Source: Kribbella jejuensis
Lineage (GTDB): Bacteria > Actinomycetota > Actinomycetes > Propionibacteriales > Kribbellaceae
Assembly: GCF_006715085.1 (NCBI RefSeq)
Contig: NZ_VFMM01000001.1
Coordinates: 3,596,001-3,660,000, forward strand
Length of the DNA stretch: 64,000 bases
Direction of reading: 5' to 3'
Below are positions 25,408 through 34,545 of the stretch, in pieces; within the stretch, counting starts at the first letter, position 1; each line of letters starts with the position of its first letter. The notes under the pieces are model-generated. The model saw only the letters and a list, made by a program, of their open reading frames with translations, searched no databases and was not told the origin of the DNA. The translations under genes and the position numbers were made by a program.

Positions 25408-25431
25408 ATCTTGGATCGGTCGTTCCAAGAT
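25408..25431. promoter_or_regulatory. Palindromic operator between HAD and TetR genes
   Basis: ATCTTGGA-N8-TCCAAGAT is a perfect 8-bp inverted repeat, 12 bp from the HAD start and 12 bp from the TetR start. TATGAT at 25431-25436 lies 7 nt before the TetR ATG and looks like the -10 box of a leaderless transcript, which the bound regulator would block. Confidence 0.7.
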
Positions 25432-25443
25432 ATGATGCTAAGT

Positions 25444-26025
25444 ATGCCGGATGTCAAACACTTCGACGAGGCCGCCGCGCTGGCCGCGGTCGAGCAGTTG
25501 TTCTGGCGACGCGGGAGCGCGGCGACCGGGATCCAGGACGTCGTCGCGGCCACCGGGCTGAGCCGGTCGAGCCTGTACAACGCGTTCGGCGGCAAGGACG
25601 CGCTCTACGCTGCGGCCGCCCGGCGGTACCTGGAGCACCGGTCGCGGCCGATGTTCGACCAGCTCGCCGCGGACGGACGCGGGCTGGCGGCGGTGCGTAC
25701 GTTCTTCGACAAGCTGCTGCGGTTACGGCTGTCGGGGGAGTACGCCGGCTGGGGATGCATGATGGCGAACGCGAACACGGAAAGCCCGCCGGACGCCGTA
25801 CGGGCCGTGCTCTCCGAGCATCACGCCGTACTGCGCGATTCGTTCGTGGCTGCGTTGACTGTTGCTCAGAGCAACGATGAATTGCGGTCCGGGGTGGAGG
25901 TGGCCGGGGCGGCGGAAATGCTCACGCTGCTCGCGTACGCGATCAACCTGCGCTCGCGCGCGGGGGCGACGCGGGCGCAGCTCAAGGCTGCCGTGGTTGC
26001 CGCCCTGGCCGCGCTCGCGGCCTAG
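25444..26025 (+). CDS. TetR-family transcription regulator
   Basis: A 193-aa protein from ATG MPDVKHFDEAAAL. The TetR HTH is at about 10-55: AVEQLFWRRGSAATGIQDVVAATGLSRSSLYNAFGGKDALYAAA. The ligand domain includes the GWGCMMANANTE stretch typical of TetR_C_16/YezE-type regulators. The divergent haloacid-dehalogenase-like gene and the shared palindrome suggest autoregulation and control of that gene by a small molecule. The stop overlaps by 4 bp the convergent GST-like gene's stop. Confidence 0.9.
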   Translation: MPDVKHFDEAAALAAVEQLFWRRGSAATGIQDVVAATGLSRSSLYNAFGGKDALYAAAARRYLEHRSRPMFDQLAADGRGLAAVRTFFDKLLRLRLSGEYAGWGCMMANANTESPPDAVRAVLSEHHAVLRDSFVAALTVAQSNDELRSGVEVAGAAEMLTLLAYAINLRSRAGATRAQLKAAVVAALAALAA

Positions 26026-26978
26026 GCCGTCCAGACGCGCGGATCCGGGCCCTTCGGGACGATCCGCGTCGGGTTGATGTTGTCGTGAGTGACGTAGTAG
26101 TGCCGCTTGATCTGGTCGAAGTCGACGGTCTCGCCGAAGCCGGGCAGCTGGTACAGGCGGCGTGCGTACGCCCACAGGTTCGGGAACTCGGTGAGCTTCT
26201 GGCGGTTGCACTTGAAGTGGCCGTGGTACACCGCGTCGAAGCGGACGAGCGTCGTGAACAGCCGGACGTCGACCTCGCGGACCGTGTCGCCGAGCAGGTA
26301 CGTACGGTCCTTCAGCCGGTCCTCGAGTACGTCGAGCCGGGCGAACAGGTCGTCGTACGCCGTCCCGTACGCCTGTTGGCTGGTCGCGAAACCGCAGCGG
26401 TAGACGCCGTTGTTCACGTCGCGGAAGATCTCTTCGATCAGCTGGTCCATCTCGGACCTGGTGTCACTGTCCGCCGGGATCAGCTGCGGTGCGTCCGCGC
26501 GGTGGAAGTCGGTCCACTCCGTGGAGAAGTCGAGCGTGATCTGCGGGTAGTCGTTCGTGACCACCTGGCCGGTCACCGTGTCGACGATCGCGGGCACAGT
26601 CACGCGGCCGTCGTACGACGGGTCGGTGTGCAGGTAGGCCTCGGACAGGAACTTGATGCCGAGCACCGGGTCGCGGTCGTCGGGGTCGAGGGTGAACCGC
26701 CAGCCGCGCTCGTCCCGGATCGGGTCCACGACCGCGAGGCTGATCGCGTCCTCCAGACCGAGCAGCCGGCGGACGATGATCGAACGGTGCGCCCACGGGC
26801 AAGCAAGGCTCACCACCAGTCGATACCGGCCCGCTTCGACCGGCCAGCGGCCCTGCTCGTCCGGGCCCTCGCCCGGGGCAGAAGATGACTCCCGGCTGAT
26901 CCGGCCGGTGAATCTGTTGCCCTGCCGCTTCCATTCGCCGGTCGACGACGTCTCCTGTACGAACTGTGCCGGGGTCAT
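26022..26978 (-). CDS. Glutathionyl-hydroquinone reductase-like (Xi-class GST) protein
   Basis: A 318-aa protein. It has the Xi-class glutathione-transferase layout: an N-terminal extension (FTGRISRESSSAPGEGPDEQGRWPVEAGRYRL), the catalytic Cys in SLACPWAHRSIIVRRL, VPAIVD cis-Pro strand, EIFRDVNNGVYRCGFATSQQAY, and YLLGDTVREVDVRLFTTLVRFDAVYHGHFKCN. Such enzymes reduce S-conjugated hydroquinones; actinobacteria lack glutathione, so the thiol is probably mycothiol (inference). The start is the ATG MTPAQFVQE at 26978. Confidence 0.9.
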   Translation of the reverse strand: MTPAQFVQETSSTGEWKRQGNRFTGRISRESSSAPGEGPDEQGRWPVEAGRYRLVVSLACPWAHRSIIVRRLLGLEDAISLAVVDPIRDERGWRFTLDPDDRDPVLGIKFLSEAYLHTDPSYDGRVTVPAIVDTVTGQVVTNDYPQITLDFSTEWTDFHRADAPQLIPADSDTRSEMDQLIEEIFRDVNNGVYRCGFATSQQAYGTAYDDLFARLDVLEDRLKDRTYLLGDTVREVDVRLFTTLVRFDAVYHGHFKCNRQKLTEFPNLWAYARRLYQLPGFGETVDFDQIKRHYYVTHDNINPTRIVPKGPDPRVWTA

Positions 26979-27175
26979 AGCGTCAAAACTACTCCCGCTG
27001 GGAATTGCCTGAGCCTGTGGACGGTCGCTGGCCGTTGGATGGCAGCGGACGTTACAGTCGTGCTGACATGGTCGTCCGGGACAACGGGGTCGCGGACGGT
27101 CTGCGCGGTACGACACCGCGGCCCGCGTACCCCGGCAACCGGTTTGCCGGCCAGATTCCCAGGGATACTGACCTC

Positions 27176-27934
27176 ATGGCCCGCCCACGGAACAACCCAG
27201 GCGACCTCGCCGAGCTCCCCACCGAGCTCCGCACGGACCGCCCGAAGGGTGACCAGATTCGCGAGATTCTGGAGAACCTCACCCGCTCGCTGGCCGTCGG
27301 CACCGTGCTGCCGTCCGAGCGCGTCCTCGCCGAACGCTTCGGCGTGGCCCGGATGACCGTCCGGCAGGAGGTCGACCGGGTGGTCGCCGAGGGCCTGGCC
27401 GCCCGCCGCCCCGGCGGCGGCACCTTCGTCGCCGAACCGCGTCCGTCCCGGATGCTCGCCTCGTCGTTCACCCAGGACATGATCAACCGCGGCATCGAGC
27501 CCGGCGCCAAGGTCCTCGAACACCGCGTCGGTGCCGCCGACGAACACCTCGCCCGCGAACTCGAGGAACCGATCGGCACCCCCGTCCTGCACCTCGTCCG
27601 CCTCCGCACCGCCGACGGCGACCCGATGGCGATCGAACGCACCACCCTCTCCCTGAACCGCTACCCCGGCCTCGACGAAATCGACTTCGCCGAGAAGTCC
27701 TTGTACACGGTCCTCGCCACCCGGTACGGCGTAACGCTGGGCATGGTCTCCGCCTCGATCGTCGCCGCCCCACCGGAACCGTCCGACGCCGAACTCCTCG
27801 AGATCGACAGCACCACCCCCTGCCTCATCATCACCTCAGCCCCCCGCACCGCCTCCGATCAGGTCATCGAGTTCGGCATCTCCACGTACCGCTCAGACCG
27901 CTACGACATAACCGTCGCCTACCGCGCCACCTGA
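27176..27934 (+). CDS. GntR-family regulator with UTRA domain (DasR/NagR type)
   Basis: A 252-aa protein from ATG MARPRNNPGD. An N-terminal GntR winged HTH (residues about 25-85) has LPSERVLAERFGVARMTVRQEVDRVVAEGLAARRPGGGTFVAEPR, followed by a UTRA ligand-binding domain with FTQDMINRGIEPGAKVLEH and VLHLVRLRTADGDPMAIERTTLSLNRYPGL. HutC/DasR-type regulators sense phosphosugars or other small effectors. A longer ATG start at 27068 is possible but unlike family members, which are about 250 aa. A dre-like half-palindrome lies upstream of the SIS gene 2 kb downstream and could be one of its targets. Confidence 0.88.
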   Translation: MARPRNNPGDLAELPTELRTDRPKGDQIREILENLTRSLAVGTVLPSERVLAERFGVARMTVRQEVDRVVAEGLAARRPGGGTFVAEPRPSRMLASSFTQDMINRGIEPGAKVLEHRVGAADEHLARELEEPIGTPVLHLVRLRTADGDPMAIERTTLSLNRYPGLDEIDFAEKSLYTVLATRYGVTLGMVSASIVAAPPEPSDAELLEIDSTTPCLIITSAPRTASDQVIEFGISTYRSDRYDITVAYRAT

Positions 27935-27961
27935 GCCGCTCCCTCAGCAACCGCACCACCT

Positions 27962-28024
27962 GCAGTCAGCCCCCGCGTGCCACCTGCAGTCGACCCCCGC
28001 GTGCAACTGTGGTCAGCCCCCGCG
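27962..28024. repeat. Short direct repeats (about 23 bp)
   Basis: The phrase CAG/TCAG-CCCCCGCGTGC recurs three times at 23-25-bp spacing (near 27963, 27987 and 28012) right after the GntR stop, leading into the long repeat copy A. No gene is visible here. Confidence 0.6.
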
Positions 28025-28313
28025 TGCTGCGCGGTCGCTAGCTTCGTCGCTGCGCTCCTCAGGCGCGCCCGCTCCACACGCTCCCACCCACCCTCCGGCT
28101 TGCGCCGGCACATTCGTTTCTGGCTGCCGCCGGTTTGCTTCCGGCGAGTGCCGGGTGTTGCCAGCTGCCGCTGGCGGGGTTCCCGGCGAGCGCCGTGTGT
28201 TGCCAGCTGCCGCTGGTGGGGTTCACGGCTGGCGCCGGGTGTTGTCGGCTGCCGCCGACGGGTTGCGAGCTGCCGCTCGCGGGTGACTGCTTGGCGGGTG
28301 TTCTTCGGTTGGT
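28007..28313. repeat. Long hairpin-array repeat, copy A
   Basis: About 307 bp, repeated directly at 28332. After a conserved 90-bp head (from CTGTGGTCAGCCCCCGCGTG) comes a run of small hairpins: CCGGC/GCCGG at 28095-28108, CCGGC/GCCGG at 28141, CCAGC/GCTGG at 28161 and again at 28203, CGGC/GCCG at 28184 and 28226, GTCGGC/GCCGAC at 28244, GCGAGC/GCTCGC at 28265. Loops are 4 nt. Stem bases change between units but stay complementary, whereas several loops are identical (TGCC on this strand, GGCA on the other). No protein-coding reading is convincing. Confidence 0.75.
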
Positions 28314-28331
28314 GGATGTGGTGGCTGGTTG

Positions 28332-28596
28332 CTGTGGTCAGCCCCCGCGTGCTGCGCGGTCGCTAGCTTCGTCGCTACGCTCCTCAGACGCGCCCGCTCC
28401 ACACGCTCCCACCCACCCTCCGGCTTGCGCCGGCACATTCGCTTCCGGCTGGCGCTGGTTTGTTTCCGGCGAGTGCCGGGTGTTTCCCGCTGCCGCTGGC
28501 GGAGTTCCCGGCTGGCGCCGGGTGTTGTCGGCTGCCGCCGACGGGTTGCGAGCTGCCGCTCGCGGGTGACTGCTTGGTGAATGTTCTTCGGTTGGT
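28332..28596. repeat. Long hairpin-array repeat, copy B
   Basis: A direct copy of the element at 28007, about 265 bp. It is shorter because it lacks part of the hairpin run. It retains the 90-bp head, the CCGGC-TTGC-GCCGG hairpin, the GTCGGC-TGCC-GCCGAC and GCGAGC-TGCC-GCTCGC hairpins, and the end phrase TTCTTCGGTTGGT. Confidence 0.75.
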
Positions 28597-29016
28597 CGAG
28601 GTGGTGTGGGGTGGCTGTGCTGGCGTGCGTTTCTCAGGCTTCTTTGCAGCGAGTCACCAGCTGCCGGCCCGGCTGGGTGTTGGCAGTCCGTTTCCAGCGC
28701 TGCCGGAGTGGGTCCTTCGTGCAAACGGCGTTGGGCAGCAAGCGGATATGTGGATGCGGCTGAGTGATCAAATGCCCCGTGAATTCGCAAGTTCGTCGGA
28801 TTGCCTTTGATGCTGGCGAATTCTCCTGAATGGTGACTCCGAGTCGAGTGGTGATAGCAGATCGCTGCGTATGCAGGACCCGATGAATTCGCAGAAGCGG
28901 CCCTCCGAAACTGACCAATCACTCGGCGGCGGTGTGTTGACGATGCGCCGCCACGTGCGGCTATGTGCACCGAGCCACATCACCACGCTCACCTGTCGAA
29001 GCGCGGCGGCTTCGTG
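28597..29016. other. Lower-GC spacer without recognisable gene
   Basis: About 420 bp between copy B and the inverted copy C. The base composition is clearly less GC-rich than the flanks, and TGAATTCGCA occurs twice (about 28780 and 28883). No start with a ribosome site leads to a convincing protein on either strand. The flanking inverted repeats make it look like the payload of an element, but no transposase is present. Confidence 0.4.
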
Positions 29017-29220
29017 GTCACTCGCGAGCGCCAGCTCGCAACAAGCCGGCGCAAGCCGGCAAGTCCGCGGCGCAAGCCGCAACCCCCGGCGCCAGCCGGC
29101 AACTCCGCGGCGCGAGCCGGAAGCGAGAATTGTCGGCGCAAGCCGGAGGGTGGGTGGGAGCGGGTGGAGCGGGTGCGTCTGAGGAGCGTCGCGACGAGGC
29201 TGGCGGCCGCGTAGCGCGTG
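29017..29220. repeat. Long hairpin-array repeat, copy C (inverted)
   Basis: The reverse complement of the head and hairpin core of copies A and B. Six hairpins follow one another: GCGAGC-GCCA-GCTCGC at 29024-29039, GCCGGC-GCAA-GCCGGC at 29045-29060, GCGGC-GCAA-GCCGC at 29067-29080, CCGGC-GCCA-GCCGG at 29086-29099, CGGC-GCGA-GCCG at 29108-29119 and CGGC-GCAA-GCCG at 29134-29145. All loops are GNNA, several being true GNRA tetraloops. The head (GGGTGGGTGGGAGCGGG... ) follows at 29148-29215. Confidence 0.75.
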
Positions 29221-29226
29221 GGCGGC

Positions 29227-29901
29227 CTATACGTTCAGGCTGCGTAGGACCTTGGGTGGTTGGCCTCGGTCTGTCAGGCGGGTGACTACTTCCACGGTGA
29301 GGGCCTGGAGGAGGAGGGCTCCTACCAGTGTGGACGTGGCGCCGGTGGGGTCGGGCGTACCGGGGACGGTGATCAGGGCGTCGCCGGGGACGCCGCAGTT
29401 GTCTATTACTACGTCGGCGGTTTCGAAGAGGCGTTGGCCGTTGGGGGCTCTGGAGGGGGTGGCGTTCGAGTGGGCCAACGACGTCAGCGCGATCACGCGA
29501 ACACCCCGTTCCCGAGCGCCCAACGCGAACTCGACCGGTACGGCGTTGCGCCCGGAGTTGGAGGCGATCAGCAGTACGTCGCCGGCTTCGAGCGGGTTGA
29601 CCTCCAGCAGGACCTCGGCAAGTCCGGGCAGCCGCTCGAGGAGGGAGCTTTTCTGCAGGCCCTCGTGCAGCATCAGGCCGGGTTCGAGGATGGCGCGTAC
29701 GTCGGCCAGCCCGCCCGCGCGCCCGTACAGCTCCTCGGCCAGCGTGTGGCTGTGGCCCGTCCCGAACACCCAGAACGTCCGGCCGTCGGCAAGCGCGTCG
29801 GCGACCAGCCCGGCGGCGATGCGGATCGGTCCTAGCTGCGTCTCGGCCGCTCGGTGCGCGATCGCCAACGCCTTGTCCAAGTACTCCTCGGCCCCAGCCA
29901 T
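29227..29901 (-). CDS. SIS-domain sugar-phosphate protein (UPF0309-like)
   Basis: A 224-aa protein with one SIS domain: FWVFGTGHSHTLAEELYGRAGG, the sugar-phosphate-binding LIASNSGRNAVPVEFALGARERGVRVIALTS, and C-terminal DPTGATSTLVGALLLQALTVEVV. It is of the UPF0309/phosphosugar isomerase-binding type, related to MurQ and GmhA but of unknown substrate. The ATG at 29901 is used. A sequence matching 13 of 16 positions of the DasR operator lies 40-55 bp upstream, which suggests a role in amino-sugar metabolism under a GntR regulator (inference). Confidence 0.85.
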   Translation of the reverse strand: MAGAEEYLDKALAIAHRAAETQLGPIRIAAGLVADALADGRTFWVFGTGHSHTLAEELYGRAGGLADVRAILEPGLMLHEGLQKSSLLERLPGLAEVLLEVNPLEAGDVLLIASNSGRNAVPVEFALGARERGVRVIALTSLAHSNATPSRAPNGQRLFETADVVIDNCGVPGDALITVPGTPDPTGATSTLVGALLLQALTVEVVTRLTDRGQPPKVLRSLNV

Positions 29902-29940
29902 GCCCTGAACTTATCGCCCGCAGACGAAGTCCCGCGAGGG

Positions 29941-29956
29941 ACCCATCTAGACCAGT
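29941..29956. promoter_or_regulatory. DasR (dre)-like half-palindrome
   Basis: ACCCATCTAGACCAGT agrees with the dre consensus ACTGGTCTAGACCAGT at 13 of 16 positions; the right half is perfect. It is 40 bp upstream of the SIS gene start, but it also overlaps the last codons of the neighbouring gene, so chance cannot be excluded. Confidence 0.35.
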
Positions 29957-30534
29957 ACGCCGAACGCCTCCCGGTGCCGGGTCGGTTGGTCCGCCTCGTC
30001 GACGAGCGCGACCGCGAAGTCGGCGTACGAGATCAGCGCCCGCGCGTCCGGCCGCGCGGCGCGATAGTGGCCCTTCCGGGACGGGTCCGCGTGGTCGAAG
30101 TCTCCGGACGGGGCGATCGAGACCCAGTCGAGGGACGACTCCGCGAACACGTCCAGTGCGGCCCGGTGACCGAGGAACAGCGAGTGGTACTCCTCCGGAT
30201 ACCTTGCGAGCACCAGCGGGCCGACCGTGGTCGGCACCACCGACGCCAACCCGACCCAGACGAGCCGCTGTACGCCCGCCTTGGTCAATCCGTCGACGAG
30301 CGCCCGCGACGCCCGCGGGAAGAAGTCGGGCGCAGCGTCGTACACGCCTGCGATCACGGCATCCTGCCCGGCCGCCAACTCCGCGACCCGCCCCGCATCC
30401 AGCACGTCCCCAACCAGAAGCCCAGTGCCGGCAGTTCGCGCGACGCCGACGACCTGGTGGCCGCGTTCCCGCGCCTCCGCGACCGCTGCCGAGCCGGCCC
30501 GTCCTCGTGCGCCGATGACCAGAATCTTGCTCAC
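29947..30534 (-). CDS. NAD(P)-binding oxidoreductase-like protein
   Basis: A 195-aa Rossmann protein: ILVIGARGRAGSAAVAEARERGHQVVGVAR at the N-terminus (G-x-x-G-x-x-G type), then GQDAVIAGVYD, GVQRLVWVGLASV and LDWVSIAPSGDFDHADP. It belongs to the atypical NAD(P)H-binding (NmrA/YwnB-like) group, reductases or redox-sensing proteins. The start is a GTG at 30534. The HxlR regulator starts 71 bp away on the other strand, a very common pairing for this family that implies control by it. Confidence 0.85.
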   Translation of the reverse strand: MSKILVIGARGRAGSAAVAEARERGHQVVGVARTAGTGLLVGDVLDAGRVAELAAGQDAVIAGVYDAAPDFFPRASRALVDGLTKAGVQRLVWVGLASVVPTTVGPLVLARYPEEYHSLFLGHRAALDVFAESSLDWVSIAPSGDFDHADPSRKGHYRAARPDARALISYADFAVALVDEADQPTRHREAFGVLV

Positions 30535-30605
30535 CGCAACCTCCTCATCAAGTGGTACGGCGACCGTAGAAGAGCGGGTGGTTACCGATTGGATACCTTG
30601 GAGGA

Positions 30606-30977
30606 ATGGTTGCCCTGCGCGCGGACATGTTCGACGAGATCTGCCCGTCGACCGTGCTGCCGTTTCGGATCGGCGGCGACAAGTGGGCGGGGATGATCCT
30701 GCGCTGCCTGGCGGACGGCCCGCGGCGATACTCCGAACTCCGCATCCCGCTCGCGCGGATCAGCCCGAAGATGCTGACCCAGTCGCTGCGCGCGCTCGAG
30801 CGGGACGGTTTGATCAGCAGGACGGAGTACGAACGCCGCGTCAGTTACGAGCTCACCGCGCTGGGCCGCAGCCTGCTGGAGCCGCTCCGCGCCCTCTGCG
30901 ACTGGGCCGAGGAACACTGGGACGAACTCCTCGACGCGCGCGAATCAGCTCCAGCAATTCGTGGGCACGGCCAATAG
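30606..30977 (+). CDS. HxlR-family transcription regulator
   Basis: A 123-aa winged-helix protein: CPSTVLPFRIGGDKWAGMILRCLADGPRRYSELRIPLARISPKMLTQSLRALERDGLISRTEYERRVSYELTALGRSLLEPL. The N-terminal Cys (EICPST), used for redox or electrophile sensing in many members, is present. A TACCTT box ends 6 nt before the ATG, so the transcript may be leaderless. It is divergent from the NAD(P)-binding protein gene, its likely target. Confidence 0.88.
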   Translation: MVALRADMFDEICPSTVLPFRIGGDKWAGMILRCLADGPRRYSELRIPLARISPKMLTQSLRALERDGLISRTEYERRVSYELTALGRSLLEPLRALCDWAEEHWDELLDARESAPAIRGHGQ

Positions 30978-31016
30978 ACAGCCGGCCGCGAACCGTTGAC
31001 GACCTAGACTGCGCGG

Positions 31017-31457
31017 GTGGATGAGCAGACGCCGAGCGCCCTGACCCAATTGCCGAGCTGGTTGCTGACCCAGAGTGCTGCCCAGGCGCAGCGGATTGTC
31101 GCCGAGTCGTTCGCGGCCGGCGGCGCGCGGGCGTACCACTTCCGCCTGCTCGCGACGCTGGTGGAGTTCGGGCCGGCCAGCCAGGCGGAGCTCGGGCGGC
31201 GCAGTTCGATCGACCGCAGCGATGTTGTTGCCGCGCTCAACGAGCTGGAGAACGACGGGTACGTCGAGCGCAGCCCGGACCCGGCCGACGGCCGCCGCAA
31301 CGTCATCACGATCACCACGGCCGGCAAGCGGCACCAGCGCCGCCTGACGACGCTCGTCGGCAAGGCGCAGGAGGAGATCTTCGGCGCGCTGTCGGCCACC
31401 GACCGCACCCGCCTGACCGCGATCCTCACCAAGCTCCTGAGCCACCACCAGGGGTAA
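31017..31457 (+). CDS. MarR-family transcription regulator
   Basis: A 146-aa MarR protein: AYHFRLLATLVEFGPASQAELGRRSSIDRSDVVAALNELENDGYVERSPDPADGRRNVITITTAGKRH holds the winged HTH with the DxRR wing tip. The GTG start is preceded by TAGACT at -12 to -7 (31005-31010), the usual spacing of a leaderless actinobacterial promoter. It follows the HxlR gene by 39 bp and is followed by a hairpin terminator. The target and ligand are not evident. Confidence 0.88.
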   Translation: MDEQTPSALTQLPSWLLTQSAAQAQRIVAESFAAGGARAYHFRLLATLVEFGPASQAELGRRSSIDRSDVVAALNELENDGYVERSPDPADGRRNVITITTAGKRHQRRLTTLVGKAQEEIFGALSATDRTRLTAILTKLLSHHQG

Positions 31458-31464
31458 GGCACCC

Positions 31465-31504
31465 GGGGAGGATTTCTGCCCGGCTCGGGCGCAAAACCCT
31501 CCCC
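31465..31504. terminator. Hairpin terminator after the MarR gene
   Basis: Outer arms GGGGAGG and CCTCCCC with an inner GCCCG-GCT-CGGGC stem. The segment between the stems on the right strand is AAAA. It can serve the MarR gene and, on the other strand, the small ORF at 31553. Confidence 0.6.
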
Positions 31505-31552
31505 AGATCGGGCCGCGGACCCCCAGGCTGAGGTGCCTCGGGTCGAGAACCC

Positions 31553-31699
31553 TCAGGCGGCGGGCAGTTGGGCGCGGGTTGCCTTTTGAGTGCGGCGGAC
31601 CCGGAGCTCGCGGGCGTGCACCCGGCGCCGGGCGGCGCGGGAGATCTTCCGGCGTTCCCCGGTGACTTCGGTCGGCAGCTGCGATTGCATCGGCTTCAC
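31553..31699 (-). CDS. Small basic protein (hypothetical, 48 aa)
   Basis: A 48-residue frame from a GTG at 31699 with GGAG five nt upstream: MKPMQSQLPTEVTGERRKIS then an Arg-rich body (SRAARRRVHARELRVRRTQKATRAQ) ending LPAA. About one third of the residues are Arg or Lys, suggesting nucleic-acid contact. It lies in a 525-bp gap that otherwise lacks a gene, and a terminator lies at its 3' side. The ribosome site and terminator support it. No family is recognised. Confidence 0.4.
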   Translation of the reverse strand: MKPMQSQLPTEVTGERRKISRAARRRVHARELRVRRTQKATRAQLPAA

Positions 31700-31776
31700 A
31701 TCAACTCCGATGCACGGCCGGCCCGTTCGGTTCCGCCGTACGCCGAAGTTGACCCGCCAGCCCCTAACCTGCGCCC

Positions 31777-31929
31777 ATGTCCACGCCGAAGCTGGTCGCG
31801 CTCGCGCTCGACCCTGCTCGCCCGTTGAGCCTGCGACGGGGGCCGCCTGGCCCGGGAGAGGTTCGGTTCGGCGCAGAATCGGCGCGGCTGAGCGATACCC
31901 CGGTTCCTTGCAAGGGTTTGCATTGGTAG
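31777..31929 (+). CDS. Possible 50-aa leader ORF upstream of acs
   Basis: A 50-codon frame (MSTPKLVALALDPARPLSL... ending CKGLHW) starting at an ATG that lies 6 nt after TAACCT, the spacing of a leaderless promoter. It ends 53 bp before acs. Codon use is only partly actinobacterial, and no family is recognised. It could be a leader peptide or a chance frame that marks the acs promoter. Confidence 0.25.
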   Translation: MSTPKLVALALDPARPLSLRRGPPGPGEVRFGAESARLSDTPVPCKGLHW

Positions 31930-31982
31930 AAAGGTAACCGGGCGCGCCGGCGCGCCGAAGCCAGCGATGAGGAGCCGTCGAC

Positions 31983-33962
<1,980 letters not shown>

Positions 33963-33965
33963 GTA

Positions 33966-34523
33966 CTACGGCGTTCCGCTGCCAGGCCCCCGGTTCTGCA
34001 CCGGGGGCCTGCTGGCGTCTGACTCCAGGAGGGAGGGCAGCTGTTCCAGGGCCGACACCTCCCCCGGCGGGAACTTTTGCGCCGGGCCGACCGGCCCTTC
34101 CTCCTCACCACGCAGGTAGCGGTTGATGAAGCGTTGGGTGTTGGTGAGGACGGTGGCGCACTGCGCGGGCGTGATGGCGCCGGCCTGCAGCGCTTCGGCC
34201 AGTTCGTCGAGGTCGAGCACCTGGTAGCGGTTCGCCGCGGGCGGGATCAGGAGATCGGCGTACAAGTCGTGCACGACCAGCCCGGCGTCGCTGTGCTCGA
34301 TCTCGACGAGGTCGACGTACCACCAGCCCTCCATCGCGCCCTCGAAGACAGCGGGCTTTGTCAACTGGACCCCTTCGCCGAGCAGCAAGTAACTCCGGTC
34401 GACCGTGGGCCGACCGGCAACCTGGTACTGCGGCAGAATCCGCACGTCATAGGCGACGACATCACCGAGCCGCCATCCCCGGCACCACTGGCCGGTTCGA
34501 TGTAGTACCTGAACCTCGGTCAT
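33966..34523 (-). CDS. DUF402 family protein
   Basis: A 185-aa protein. The DUF402 pattern is clear: a beta-rich first half with YQVAGRPTVDRSYLLLGEG, then GWWYVDLVEIEHSDAGLVVHDLYADLLIPPAANRYQVLDLDELAEAL with the conserved acidic residues that bind metal in FomD/Ntdp-type nucleotide phosphatases. A Pro/Gly-rich tail follows. It is probably a metal-dependent hydrolase of nucleotide-linked phosphates (family-level inference). The start is an ATG at 34523. Confidence 0.85.
   Translation of the reverse strand: MTEVQVLHRTGQWCRGWRLGDVVAYDVRILPQYQVAGRPTVDRSYLLLGEGVQLTKPAVFEGAMEGWWYVDLVEIEHSDAGLVVHDLYADLLIPPAANRYQVLDLDELAEALQAGAITPAQCATVLTNTQRFINRYLRGEEEGPVGPAQKFPPGEVSALEQLPSLLESDASRPPVQNRGPGSGTP
33983..34011. 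terminator. Terminator hairpin after acs
   Basis: CAGGCCCCCGG-N7-CCGGGGGCCTG is a perfect 11-bp inverted repeat 21 bp after the acs stop. It lies inside the last codons of the convergent DUF402 gene, so it serves acs and is translated on the other strand. Confidence 0.6.
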
Positions 34524-34545
34524 TGCGCGAGGCTACAGTTCCGGT

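Noticed and set aside
28007-29220. CRISPR array
   Set aside because: The repeated units are hairpins with changing stems and no unique spacers of constant length, and no cas gene is near.
31941-31956. Riboswitch or attenuator in the acs leader
   Set aside because: Only a short GC palindrome is present; there is no known aptamer pattern and no terminator.
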